Shown here piece after piece: positions 48,712-56,692 of a DNA stretch of 64,000 nucleotides. The position numbers were made by a program, and so were the translations under genes. A model generated the notes under the pieces. That model saw only the letters and a list, made by a program, of their open reading frames with translations, searched no databases and had not been told where the DNA came from. The DNA is taken from contig NZ_WBSM01000006.1 in assembly GCF_009299505.1 (NCBI RefSeq), positions 124,001 through 188,000 of the forward strand, read 5' to 3'. The DNA comes from Bifidobacterium ramosum (GTDB lineage: Bacteria > Actinomycetota > Actinomycetes > Actinomycetales > Bifidobacteriaceae). The first letter of the stretch is position 1. Each line of letters opens with the position of its first letter.

Positions 48712-49956
48712 TTACCATTCGTCCGATAGCAGGAAATCGGCGACATGCATGGTGATGATGCCCTCATAATTGCCTTCCGCATATTCGTCGGTGCACAGCA
48801 CGTATTTCGGATGATTGTCGCGGATGCTTAGCAGCCGTCCGTATTCGCGGTCCCTCGTACTCTGATCGCCTAATGTCTGCGCGATCTGAAGGTACATCAC
48901 ACGATCCTGTTTACTGGCGACGAAATCGATTTCAGCGGTTCCGATTTTACCGATGTACGGCTGCCATCCGCGTCGCAGTAGTTCGACATACACGAGGTTC
49001 TCCAGCATGGCGGCGACACTGTCCGGACGGTATCCGAGCACCGCATACCGCAGTGAGGTATCGGCCAGATAGAACTTTTCCTGTGTCTTCAGAATCTCCT
49101 TGCCCTCCAGATCATATCTGGAGCAGCGATGGAGAATATAGGCCGATTCGAGTTTCCTCAGGTAGGAATATACGGTTTCCGCGTCAATGGAACGGTTTTG
49201 GCTTTTGAGATACTTGGTTATGCCAGCCGCCGAGAATGTTCGCCCGATATTGTCGAAGGTGTACCTCACGATACGTTCCAGTTGGTCGACCTTGCGAATA
49301 CTGTTACGACGCACGATATCGGTGAAGATCGTCGAATTGTAGATGTCACGGACAATTGCATACACCTGATCGTCCGTGTATGCAGTGAGACAGGTCGCGG
49401 GGAAACCGCCGCGACGTATGTAACCACCAAGACGGCGGTGCGTGTCGCCGTCGCCATCTCCCGTTCCATACTCGTCGCAGAATCTCAGATACTCGCGGAA
49501 CGACAGCGGAAACACGCGGAAGGCGACGTACCGGCCGGTCAGATACGTCGAGATCTCCGATGACATCATCCTTGAATTGGATCCGGTGACATAGATATCG
49601 ACGCTACTCTCCGACATCAGGGAATTGACGACGCGTTCCCAGCCATCGATTTCCTGCACCTCGTCCAGAAACAGGTAGGCGCGTTCGGAGTCATCCGCAT
49701 CCGTTGATGGCAGGGCGTCGGACAACTGACGGTACAGTTCCGCCGCACTCCAGCCGTCATATTGCATGGAATCAAAGGAGTATCTGATGATATGCCGCTG
49801 ATCGATGCCGCGCTCTCTCAGTCGGTCTGCGATCTGTCCCATCAGCGTGGATTTGCCGCAACGGCGGACTCCCGTAAGGATCTTCACCAGCGGAGCGTCG
49901 ATATAGGGTTCGATCATGGCAAGATAGTCCGGGCGAGGCAAAGTCAGATGGGACAT
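48712..49956 (-). CDS. AAA_14/DUF4143 ATPase
   Basis: A 414-residue protein. The N-terminal AAA_14 domain has Walker A GVRRCGKSTLM and Walker B YLFLDEVQEIDGWE, with sensor-like YVTGSNSRMM. The C-terminal DUF4143 domain has SAYILHRCSRYDLEGKEIL and a PD-(D/E)xK-like IGKIGTAEIDFVASK ... MYLQIAQTL. Such proteins are widespread in bifidobacteria and other gut bacteria with no settled role. It lies between the two silent hsdS cassettes and is divergent from the recombinase gene. AAAGGG lies upstream of the ATG. Confidence 0.88.
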   Translation of the reverse strand: MSHLTLPRPDYLAMIEPYIDAPLVKILTGVRRCGKSTLMGQIADRLRERGIDQRHIIRYSFDSMQYDGWSAAELYRQLSDALPSTDADDSERAYLFLDEVQEIDGWERVVNSLMSESSVDIYVTGSNSRMMSSEISTYLTGRYVAFRVFPLSFREYLRFCDEYGTGDGDGDTHRRLGGYIRRGGFPATCLTAYTDDQVYAIVRDIYNSTIFTDIVRRNSIRKVDQLERIVRYTFDNIGRTFSAAGITKYLKSQNRSIDAETVYSYLRKLESAYILHRCSRYDLEGKEILKTQEKFYLADTSLRYAVLGYRPDSVAAMLENLVYVELLRRGWQPYIGKIGTAEIDFVASKQDRVMYLQIAQTLGDQSTRDREYGRLLSIRDNHPKYVLCTDEYAEGNYEGIITMHVADFLLSDEW

Positions 49957-49992
49957 AACGGCACAGCCCTTTCTTTCATCGTGTCAATATTA

Positions 49993-50089
49993 CCGATCAT
50001 AATCCGGTATAGTTATCGTCTTGGGTTACTTTTCCGATTATAACCCAATAAATTTTCCCTATCGCCATTTTTCTTGGGTCGTAACCCAA
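49993..50089. promoter_or_regulatory. operator-rich divergent region of the recombinase
   Basis: A 171-bp AT-rich gap between the DUF4143 ATPase and the recombinase. It has a perfect inverted repeat TTGGGTTA-N12-TAACCCAA (50021-50048), a second TTGGGT-CGTA-ACCCAA (50074-50089), and a direct repeat CCGATYATAAYCC at 49993 and 50034 (41 bp apart). These look like binding sites controlling one or both genes. Confidence 0.5.
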
Positions 50090-50127
50090 TTTTAGACGAG
50101 ATATTTCATACCAACAAAGGACTCACC

Positions 50128-51051
50128 ATGGTCGAAACCAAACAAGAGACGCTATTCTGCGACTACTACGCGCAATGGGTCAACGTCTACAAGGAAGGCG
50201 CGATCCGCGATGTGACGATGAAGAAGTACCGGATTACGCAAGCGTGGCTCGCCAAGCTTATTCCCGATCTCAAGCTGTCCGATTTTGACCGTGTTAGTTA
50301 CCAGAAACTCATCAATGGCTACGCCGAATATCACGAACGACAAACGACCATGGATTTCCATCATCAACTGAAAGGAGCCATTCTCGATGCCGTTGACGAG
50401 GGATTCATCCAGCGCGATCCAACCCGCAAGGTCATCATCAAAGGGAGGCAACCACGGCAGAAGAAACAGAAGTATCTCAACCAGTTCGAACTGCATGCGA
50501 TTCTTGCCGATTTGTCGCTTGGCACTGAACCCAGCTGGGACTGGCTGATACTGCTGATCGCGAAAACCGGGTTACGTTTTTCGGAAGCATTGGGTCTGAC
50601 GCCGGACGACTTCGACTTCGTGCATCAGACGCTTTCCGTGAACAAGACATGGGACTATAAGAACGGCGGAGGATTCGTACCGACGAAAAACGCCTCCTCC
50701 GTCCGCAAAGTGCAACTCGACTGGCAACTTATCATGCAGCTTTCCGCACTGTTGAAAGAATTGCCCGAAGACGAGCCGATCTTCGCAAAAGGCAAAGTCT
50801 ACAATTCAACGGCGAACAACATTTTGGCCAGGCATTGCAAGCAGGTCGGAGTGCCGGTGATATCGATTCATGGACTTCGGCATACCCATGCATCGTTACT
50901 GCTGTTTGCGGGAGTATCGATAGCCAGCGTTTCCAAACGACTCGGCCATGCGAGTATGAATACCACGCAGGACACGTATCTGCATGTCATTCGCGAGCTG
51001 GAGAACAAGGACGTTGACATTGTGATGAGAGCACTATCAACGCTGATGTGA
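50128..51051 (+). CDS. tyrosine recombinase, likely hsdS shuffling enzyme
   Basis: A 307-residue integrase-family recombinase. A SAM-like N-terminal DNA-binding domain (about 5-95, TLFCDYYAQWVNVYKEGAI) precedes the catalytic domain: Arg in TGLRFSEAL (about R150), HGLRHTH (H248/R251), LGHAS (H274) and the nucleophile Tyr in TQDTYLHV (Y284). All active-site residues are intact. AAAGGA precedes the ATG at 50128. The stop is 13 nt before an inverted pair of CAGCGTAAG sites. Position between opposed hsdS cassettes suggests it drives their exchange, like PsrA in streptococcal type I loci. Confidence 0.9.
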   Translation: MVETKQETLFCDYYAQWVNVYKEGAIRDVTMKKYRITQAWLAKLIPDLKLSDFDRVSYQKLINGYAEYHERQTTMDFHHQLKGAILDAVDEGFIQRDPTRKVIIKGRQPRQKKQKYLNQFELHAILADLSLGTEPSWDWLILLIAKTGLRFSEALGLTPDDFDFVHQTLSVNKTWDYKNGGGFVPTKNASSVRKVQLDWQLIMQLSALLKELPEDEPIFAKGKVYNSTANNILARHCKQVGVPVISIHGLRHTHASLLLFAGVSIASVSKRLGHASMNTTQDTYLHVIRELENKDVDIVMRALSTLM

Positions 51052-51063
51052 GTCGAACGGTTG

Positions 51064-51098
51064 CAGCGTAAGTGTCGCACGTTGCGATGCTTACGCTG
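51064..51098. repeat. inverted pair of CAGCGTAAG sites
   Basis: CAGCGTAAG (51064-51072) and CTTACGCTG (51090-51098) separated by 17 bp, directly after the recombinase stop. The right half is also the end of cassette 2's tail repeat; the left half is an extra copy outside any TRD. A candidate attachment site for the recombinase. Confidence 0.6.
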
Positions 51099-51155
51099 AT
51101 GAAGGGTGATGAGGGAATCGAGCCGCGAGAAGAACCGGCCGATGGCCTGCTGCTC
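51090..51155 (-). repeat. hsdS 66-bp tail repeat, cassette 2
   Basis: Inverted copy of the tail repeat, nearly identical to those in the active hsdS (55764 and 56367). Ends in CAGCGTAAG on the minus strand. Confidence 0.9.
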
Positions 51156-51588
51156 GGCGGGCGATGATGGTACCGACAAAACCGTATCGAAAAAATCATC
51201 TGGCGCTATATTCAGCAAACCATGATTTCGCGCGCCCTCCGCAGCGATCATCTGAACTGCCTTATGCCAGCGGTTTGTCTCGTAATACGTCACGAGATAA
51301 TCGGGATCAGCTCCAGACAGCTCAAAACAAATGTAAAGCGTGGAAACACAACCCTTTTCATACCGAGTTAAACGCTTGATTGCACCCCACGGACTGTCCG
51401 AGGACGTGCTTTTGTTATAGGCGAACTCACCTTTTTGCAAGAGGAAATACCCGCTCATATCCTTACTTGCAACTTGATTATTGAAGAAGAGTCTTTGGTC
51501 AATCAGGCCATACTGGGCCGATATAGTCAGTGGTAAATCAGACTCGTTATTCTCATTCTTGCGAGTCACACGCTGCGCAATATCCCCT

Positions 51589-51607
51589 AACTTACGCTGT
51601 TCCCAAG
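51589..51607 (-). repeat. hsdS head repeat, cassette 2
   Basis: Inverted copy of CTTGGGAACAGCGTAAGTT, 19 of 19 identical to the other three heads; the bases after it differ by one (TAGGGGA instead of GGGGGA). Confidence 0.9.
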
Positions 51608-51658
51608 CGGGCGTATAATGAATGCATTTGTATTGCAGTTTGAAAGTGCGGCGAGGCG

Positions 51659-51868
51659 ATGACTTATTCAAACCTCATAGAAAAGGGTGCTGGTGAAACC
51701 GAGATACGAGCGTACCTCGTCGACGGTGATACGGTTCCTGTCACCATGCGTATTCCGGCAAATCTTCGGGATTCCGCAAAAGAAGCCGCAGCGCTTCGTG
51801 GCATGAGTTTCTCGGCCTTCGTGAGAACCTGCATCATCAATGAGCTGGTCAAGGATGGCGAGCGATGA
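51659..51868 (+). CDS. small ribbon-helix-helix-like protein
   Basis: A 69-residue protein. The C-terminal part, VPVTMRIPANLRDSAKEAAALRGMSFSAFVRTCIINEL, has the strand-helix-helix pattern of CopG/Arc-type or mobilisation RHH proteins. It is coupled by a 4-nt overlap (ATGA) to the GIY-YIG gene. It may autoregulate the restriction operon that begins here or act as its antitoxin-like controller; this is inference. The GGCGAGG upstream is a modest ribosome site. Confidence 0.7.
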   Translation: MTYSNLIEKGAGETEIRAYLVDGDTVPVTMRIPANLRDSAKEAAALRGMSFSAFVRTCIINELVKDGER

Positions 51869-52704
51869 TTCGTCTCACCACCATGACCATGCAGCTTATC
51901 GACAATGATCCGGACGGCATTCGCATTTGTCGTGTGGAAGGTGAATCGTTGGTCACCATCGTGGTTCCAAGAGATAAGTTGGCCGAGGCGAAGAAACTGC
52001 CGAATGTACCGGAACGGGGCGTGTATTACCTGTTGGATGAGGATCATGGTGTGCTTGGCCGCGTGTATGCCGGGCAGACCACGCAGGGGCTTGCCCGTCT
52101 TGAAGACCATAAGGCCAAGAAGGAGTTCTGGAACAAGGCCGTCATGTTCCTTGACGGCGACATCAACATCGACAGGGATGTGTTGGACGCCCTTGAGGCG
52201 AAGGCGATTGACTTTGTCCAGCGAAACGGCTCATACGAGACGGATAATACGTACCTTCCCAGTCCGCATGTGAACCCGTATAAAGAGCAACGGGTCGAGG
52301 AGCTGCATGAGAACATGCTGTTTCGCATGAAAGTCCTCGGTTATGACCTCAATCGTTCGGAAACCGCGGCGCATGTGAGCGAAGGATTCCACACCAAGAA
52401 GAACGGAATCTCGGCAACCGGGAAATACGATAAGGCAACCGGGCGGTTTACCGTCCTTGCCGGTTCCGAGGTTGAACTGGGACGCGGCATTATCAAGAAC
52501 CGGGGAGCCATCGCCGCCCGAGAGCAGCTCTTTGGTAGTCAACACGGCAAGGCGAAGCTTGACCATGACGTGACCTTCGCCAGCCCGTCCACGGCCGCCG
52601 TGTTCGTTCTCGGTGGTAGCCAAAATGGCTGGACCGAATGGGTGAACGATCAAGGCAAGACGCTCGATGAAGTGTACAGGAACAAGGAGCACATGAATGA
52701 ATAA
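51865..52704 (+). CDS. GIY-YIG nuclease-fold protein with DUF4357-like C-terminus
   Basis: A 279-residue protein. The GIY-YIG core begins RGVYYLLDEDHGVLGRVYAGQT (about residues 50-72), with a further Arg in GLARLEDH and Glu in LDALEAKAIDF. A C-terminal domain (about 190-275) matches the DUF4357 pattern, KYDKATGRFTVLAGSEVEL then the repeat-like ASPSTAAVFVLGGSQNGWTEW. Coupled to the RHH gene (ATGA) and overlapping hsdM by 8 nt, so it belongs to the restriction operon. It may add a second nuclease activity to the type I system. Confidence 0.8.
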   Translation: MIRLTTMTMQLIDNDPDGIRICRVEGESLVTIVVPRDKLAEAKKLPNVPERGVYYLLDEDHGVLGRVYAGQTTQGLARLEDHKAKKEFWNKAVMFLDGDINIDRDVLDALEAKAIDFVQRNGSYETDNTYLPSPHVNPYKEQRVEELHENMLFRMKVLGYDLNRSETAAHVSEGFHTKKNGISATGKYDKATGRFTVLAGSEVELGRGIIKNRGAIAAREQLFGSQHGKAKLDHDVTFASPSTAAVFVLGGSQNGWTEWVNDQGKTLDEVYRNKEHMNE

Positions 52705-55258
52705 GCAACAGCTCGCCGCGAGGATTTGGGAATCGGCCAATCGGATGAGGTCGAAGATCGAGGCGAACGAGTACAAGGATTACATTCTCGGCTTCATCTT
52801 CTACAAGTTCCTCTCAGAAACGTTGGTGGCGCGGCTGCATGAGGACGATTGGACCGACGAAGACCTGCCCGCGCTGGTCGAGGATGATGTCGAAACTGTG
52901 GAGGATGTGCGCCAGCTGTGCGGCTATTTCATCTCCTACGACAACCTGTTCTCCACATGGATCGCCTCGGGCTCCGACTTCACCATTGCCGATGTGCGCG
53001 AGGCGCTGTCGGCATTCGAGCGCAACATCAACCCGGCGCACCGGCGTGTGTTCGCCGGTATTTTCGAGACGCTCCAGACCGGCCTGTCGAAGCTCGGCAC
53101 CGACGAGCGCAGCCGTTCCAAGGCCGCCCGCGACCTGATCTACCTCATCAAGGACATTCCGATGGACAGCCGCGAGGGCTACGACACCCTCGGCTACATC
53201 TACGAATATCTGATCGACAAGTTCGCCTCCAACGCGGGCAAGAAGGCCGGCGAATTCTACACGCCGAGCGAGGTCTCCCAGCTGATGAGCGAGATCATCG
53301 CATGGCATCTGCAAGGTCGCGACGAGATCGAGATCTACGACCCCACGTCCGGTTCCGGCTCGCTGCTCATTCACATCGGTCAGTCCGTCGCCCGTCGCAA
53401 CGGAAATCCGAACGGCATCAAATACTACGCGCAGGAACTCAAGGAGAACACGTACAACCTCACGCGTATGAACCTGGTGATGCGCGGCATCCTGCCCAGC
53501 AACATCTTCGCCCGCAACGGAGACACGCTCAAAGCCGACTGGCCGTGGTTCGATTCCGATGAGACTCGCGACGAAACCTATACGCCGCTGTTCGTGGATG
53601 CGGTCGTCTCGAACCCGCCGTATTCGCTCAGTTGGGAACCACCGGCGCCCGGCGAGGACGTCCGCTTCGAATACGGCATCGCACCCAAGTCCAAGGCCGA
53701 TTACGCGTTCCTGCTGCACGACCTGTACCATCTGCGTGACGACGGCATGATGTGCATCGTCCTGCCACACGGCGTGCTGTTCCGCGGGGGAGAGGAAGGC
53801 GCGATCCGCAAGAATCTTGTGGAGCATCACCATATTCAGGCCATCATCGGTCTGCCGGCGAACATCTTCTTCGGCACCGGCATCCCCACCATCGTGATGG
53901 TGCTGCGCAAGCATCGCGACGACGACCATGTGCTCATCGTAGACGCGTCCAAAGGATTCGCGAAGGACGGCAAGAACAACCGGCTTCGCGCGTGCGACAT
54001 CCGACGCATCGTGGACGCGGTGACCGGCTCGAAGACGGTCGACAAGTTCAGCCGTCTGGTGAGTATCGACGAGATTCGCGCGAACGACTACAACCTCAAC
54101 ATTCCTCGCTACGTGGATTCGTCCGAACCCGCCGAGCAGTGGGACATCTACGCCACGATGTTCGGCGGCGTGCCGGCGCAGGAGATCGATGCGCTGCACC
54201 GGTACTGGGACGTGTTCCCAAGCCTCAAGTCGCAGCTGTTCGCCATGAAAGATGGTCACATCGCGCGAGTGAACGGCGGCTCGGTGAAGGATACGGTGTA
54301 TGGTAACGCCGAAGTGCAACAGTACGTCGAACAGTACAAGCAGCGTTTCGCCGATTATCGTGCGTTCCTGAACGGCGAGCTGATCGACGGATACGCCGAC
54401 GTGGATATCGCCAGCAAACCGGAGCAACTGGCCGACGATCTGTTCCGTCGTCTGCATGACGTGCCGTTGGTGGACGCGTACGCCGCATATCAGGTGTTCG
54501 TGGACGGCTGGAAGACGATCTCCGACGACTTGGAAACGTTGCATAACGAGGGATTCGACGCGGTGCGCAAGGTCGACGCGAACATGACCGTCAAGAAGAA
54601 GGGCGGCAAGGACGTCGAAGTACAGGACGGCTGGCGAGGCCATATTCTGCCGTTCAAGCTCGTGCAGGAACGTCTGATGACGGCCGATCTGGCCGAAATC
54701 GATGCGCAGGAGCGCCGTCTGAACGAGATCAGACAGGAGCTGAACGATCTGCTGGAGAACGTGGACGAGGACGACAAGAGCTCGGATGCGATCAACGAGG
54801 ATGGCGACGCATTCGTGCCGGCCGAAGTGAAGAAGGCCGCCAAGTCGATCGGCAAGCATCCCGACACTGAGTTCGACCGTACGATCGTGGCCGCGAACCG
54901 GCTGATCGACGAGGAAAAAACGGTCAAGAAGACCATCAAGGAACTCAACGCCGCGCTCGAAGACAAGACCGCGACGGTTATCGAGCACCTGACCGACGAA
55001 CAGACGGCTGAACTGCTGAGCGCCAAGTGGGTCGAGCCGTTGCAGAGCAAACTCGAAACGCTGCCCACCGCCGTGCTCGACGAACTCGTGGCGAAGGTCA
55101 CGGCCTTGGACGAGAAGTACGCGACCACGTACGCCGACGTGTGCGGTCAGATTCATGACGCCGAGCGCGAACTTGGTTCGATGCTTGACCAGCTGACCGG
55201 CGACGAATTCGACATGGCCGGCATCGCCGAACTCAAGGCCCTGTTGGGAGGTGAGTGA
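52697..55258 (+). CDS. hsdM: type I restriction-modification methyltransferase subunit
   Basis: An 853-residue HsdM. The N-terminal helical domain starts MNKQQLAARIWESANRMRSKIE. The methyltransferase core has EFYTPSEVSQLM, SAM-binding DPTSGSGSLL (about residue 216) and catalytic NPPYSL (about 306), the N6-adenine signature. Residues after about 490 form a long helical, charged, coiled-coil-rich extension beyond the usual 500-550 residues, probably contacting HsdS and HsdR. AAGGAG precedes the ATG. It abuts hsdS. The extension's Lys/Glu bias is unlike the core. Confidence 0.95.
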   Translation: MNKQQLAARIWESANRMRSKIEANEYKDYILGFIFYKFLSETLVARLHEDDWTDEDLPALVEDDVETVEDVRQLCGYFISYDNLFSTWIASGSDFTIADVREALSAFERNINPAHRRVFAGIFETLQTGLSKLGTDERSRSKAARDLIYLIKDIPMDSREGYDTLGYIYEYLIDKFASNAGKKAGEFYTPSEVSQLMSEIIAWHLQGRDEIEIYDPTSGSGSLLIHIGQSVARRNGNPNGIKYYAQELKENTYNLTRMNLVMRGILPSNIFARNGDTLKADWPWFDSDETRDETYTPLFVDAVVSNPPYSLSWEPPAPGEDVRFEYGIAPKSKADYAFLLHDLYHLRDDGMMCIVLPHGVLFRGGEEGAIRKNLVEHHHIQAIIGLPANIFFGTGIPTIVMVLRKHRDDDHVLIVDASKGFAKDGKNNRLRACDIRRIVDAVTGSKTVDKFSRLVSIDEIRANDYNLNIPRYVDSSEPAEQWDIYATMFGGVPAQEIDALHRYWDVFPSLKSQLFAMKDGHIARVNGGSVKDTVYGNAEVQQYVEQYKQRFADYRAFLNGELIDGYADVDIASKPEQLADDLFRRLHDVPLVDAYAAYQVFVDGWKTISDDLETLHNEGFDAVRKVDANMTVKKKGGKDVEVQDGWRGHILPFKLVQERLMTADLAEIDAQERRLNEIRQELNDLLENVDEDDKSSDAINEDGDAFVPAEVKKAAKSIGKHPDTEFDRTIVAANRLIDEEKTVKKTIKELNAALEDKTATVIEHLTDEQTAELLSAKWVEPLQSKLETLPTAVLDELVAKVTALDEKYATTYADVCGQIHDAERELGSMLDQLTGDEFDMAGIAELKALLGGE

Positions 55259-55259
55259 G

Positions 55260-56486
55260 ATGGCTGATTCGAACGTACCTTCGATTCGTTTTCAGGGTTT
55301 TACTGACCCTTGGGAACAGCGTAAGTTGGGGGATTGCGGAACGACATATTCGGGGTTGTCGGGCAAGACGAAGGAAGATTTCGGACATGGCGAGGCGCGA
55401 TTTGTTCCTTACACGAATGTATTTGATAACCCGGTTGCGGATGCAGATCGTCTAGAGGCAATCGAGATCGACCATCGTCAGAACGAGGTCAGACGAGGTG
55501 ATGCCTTGTTTACGGTGTCTTCAGAGACACCCGAGGAAGTCGGCATGTCTTCTGTTTGGCCTGTCAATAAGCCGAATGTCTACTTGAACAGCTTCTGTTT
55601 CGGTTATAGACAAAATGGCACTTTTGATTCAGAATACTTGGCGTATATGTTGAGATCGTCCGAGGTCAGGGCGCAGATGACGTTGCTGGCGCAAGGCATT
55701 TCGCGGTTCAACATATCAAAGAGCAAGGTGATGGAGCTGTCTGTTCCAACTCCCGGTTTGGCCGAGCAGCAGGCCATCGGCCGGTTCTTCTCGCGGCTTG
55801 ATGCCCTCATCACCCTTCATCAGCGTAAGTATGACAAGTTGGTTGTGCTGAAGAAGTCGATGCTCGAACAGATGTTCCCTCGAGAGGGTGAGTCGGTGCC
55901 GCGTATTCGTTTCTCCGGTTTTACTGACCCTTGGGAACAGCGTAAGTTGGGAGAGCTGTACGAGAACCGAGATGAGCGGGGTAACGATGATCTCCAAATT
56001 CTGTCCGTCTCGATCTATGGCGGTGTCTCCGATGGTTCTCTAACCTCGGACGAACTCGGCAAGAATGTGAGAAGAAGCGAGGACAAGTCTCTTTACAAGA
56101 AGGTCGAATCCGGCGATATAGTACTCAACATGATGCGTGCATGGCAGGGAGCCATCGGAACCGCATCAGTCAAAGGAATGGTAAGTCCTGCATATATTGT
56201 TGCGAAGCCGCTGTCACCACAGGATCAGAGGTTTTTCGATGTGCTGTTGAGACGGCACAGCATAGTAAACCAGATGAACGATCTGTCTTATGGCGTCACG
56301 GATTTTCGCAAACGTCTTTACTGGGATTCGTTTGTTCGTGTGACAGTAGATTGTCCGTCGCTCGCCGAGCAGCAGGCCATCGGCCGGTTCTTCTCGCGGC
56401 TCGACGCCCTCATCACCCTTCATCAGCGTAAGTTGGCATTGCTGCAGAATATCAAGAAATCCTTGCTCGATAAGATGTTCGTTTAG
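55260..56486 (+). CDS. hsdS: type I restriction-modification specificity subunit (two TRDs)
   Basis: A 408-residue HsdS that sets the recognition sequence. TRD1 begins after FTDPWEQRKLGDC and ends at LHQRK. A spacer helix, YDKLVVLKKSMLEQMFPRE, follows. TRD2 begins FTDPWEQRKLGEL and ends at LHQRKLALLQNIKKSLLDKM. Heads and tails of both halves are near-identical at DNA level (621- and 603-bp offsets) while the TRDs differ. GGGAGGTGA precedes the ATG. This is the expressed copy; two single-TRD cassettes lie upstream. Confidence 0.95.
   Translation: MADSNVPSIRFQGFTDPWEQRKLGDCGTTYSGLSGKTKEDFGHGEARFVPYTNVFDNPVADADRLEAIEIDHRQNEVRRGDALFTVSSETPEEVGMSSVWPVNKPNVYLNSFCFGYRQNGTFDSEYLAYMLRSSEVRAQMTLLAQGISRFNISKSKVMELSVPTPGLAEQQAIGRFFSRLDALITLHQRKYDKLVVLKKSMLEQMFPREGESVPRIRFSGFTDPWEQRKLGELYENRDERGNDDLQILSVSIYGGVSDGSLTSDELGKNVRRSEDKSLYKKVESGDIVLNMMRAWQGAIGTASVKGMVSPAYIVAKPLSPQDQRFFDVLLRRHSIVNQMNDLSYGVTDFRKRLYWDSFVRVTVDCPSLAEQQAIGRFFSRLDALITLHQRKLALLQNIKKSLLDKMFV
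55309..55327 (+). repeat. hsdS head repeat, TRD1
   Basis: CTTGGGAACAGCGTAAGTT within the active hsdS; CAGCGTAAG at 55317-55325. Confidence 0.9.
55764..55829 (+). repeat. hsdS 66-bp tail repeat, TRD1
   Basis: Encodes EQQAIGRFFSRLDALITLHQRK; ends in CAGCGTAAG (55821-55829). Confidence 0.9.
55930..55948 (+). repeat. hsdS head repeat, TRD2
   Basis: Second in-gene copy of the head repeat, 621 bp (207 codons) after the first, so recombination between them would delete one TRD in frame. Confidence 0.9.
56367..56432 (+). repeat. hsdS 66-bp tail repeat, TRD2
   Basis: Differs from the TRD1 tail by two bases; ends in CAGCGTAAG (56424-56432). Confidence 0.9.
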
Positions 56487-56500
56487 GAATCGGAGGAATC

Positions 56501-56692
56501 ATGGATCGCAAACGCATCATGGAAGAGGCCATCCATTCCGGCGAAATGGAAGGTGCCTACGTCTCCGCCGAGTTCCGGCGTGATGCCGAACAGTATGTCG
56601 ACGGCGACTTCACCATCGAGGAGCTTATGACCAGAACCAAACGCCGTTGGAAGGTCGGCAAGCACGAGCCGAAAGCCGCCGCTCATGCCTGA
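56501..56692 (+). CDS. VbhA-like antitoxin of Fic
   Basis: A 63-residue protein with the Fic-inhibitory motif (S/T)xxxE(G/N) as SGEMEG (residues 13-18), where the Glu blocks ATP gamma-phosphate binding. Then comes FRRDAEQYVDGDFTIEELM, the VbhA-type helices. It starts 14 nt after hsdS and overlaps fic by 8 nt. Small size and position identify it as the class I Fic antitoxin. Confidence 0.88.
   Translation: MDRKRIMEEAIHSGEMEGAYVSAEFRRDAEQYVDGDFTIEELMTRTKRRWKVGKHEPKAAAHA

Larger units (their letters stand above)
48160..48729 (+). pseudogene. silent single-TRD hsdS cassette 1
   Basis: An open stretch of 189 codons encoding half an HsdS. It opens with the conserved WEQRKLGEL, followed by one target-recognition domain (about 150 residues), then EQQAIGRFFSRLDSLITLHQRK. 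There is no HsdS-type N-terminus and no ribosome site; the only ATG is in the right arm of F1 copy 13. After LHQRK the frame runs seven codons into the 3' end of the DUF4143 gene, which it overlaps tail to tail. The DNA is clearly AT-richer than the flanks. I interpret it as a stored specificity module. Confidence 0.75.
50868..51671 (-). pseudogene. silent single-TRD hsdS cassette 2 (inverted)
   Basis: Minus-strand open frame whose meaningful part is 51607-51090. It opens PAWEQRKLGDIAQ, carries one TRD of about 145 residues (including TISAQYGLIDQRLFF and WGAIKRLTRYEKGCVSTLY), and ends EQQAIGRFFSRLDSLITLHQRK. Beyond that it only runs into the antisense of the recombinase. The apparent start is a TTG with no ribosome site, so it is probably not expressed in place. 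AT-rich relative to the active locus. Its opposite orientation to hsdS allows inversion. Confidence 0.75.

Noticed and set aside
50128..51051. Recombinase as a prophage or integrative-element integrase
   Set aside because: No phage, relaxase or tRNA attachment site is near; the intact cassettes with shared sites around it point to local shuffling.
48160..51671. Cassettes 1 and 2 as remnants of separate decayed restriction loci
   Set aside because: Both keep precise head and tail repeats and open TRD frames, with no hsdM or hsdR remnants nearby; a stored-cassette reading fits better.
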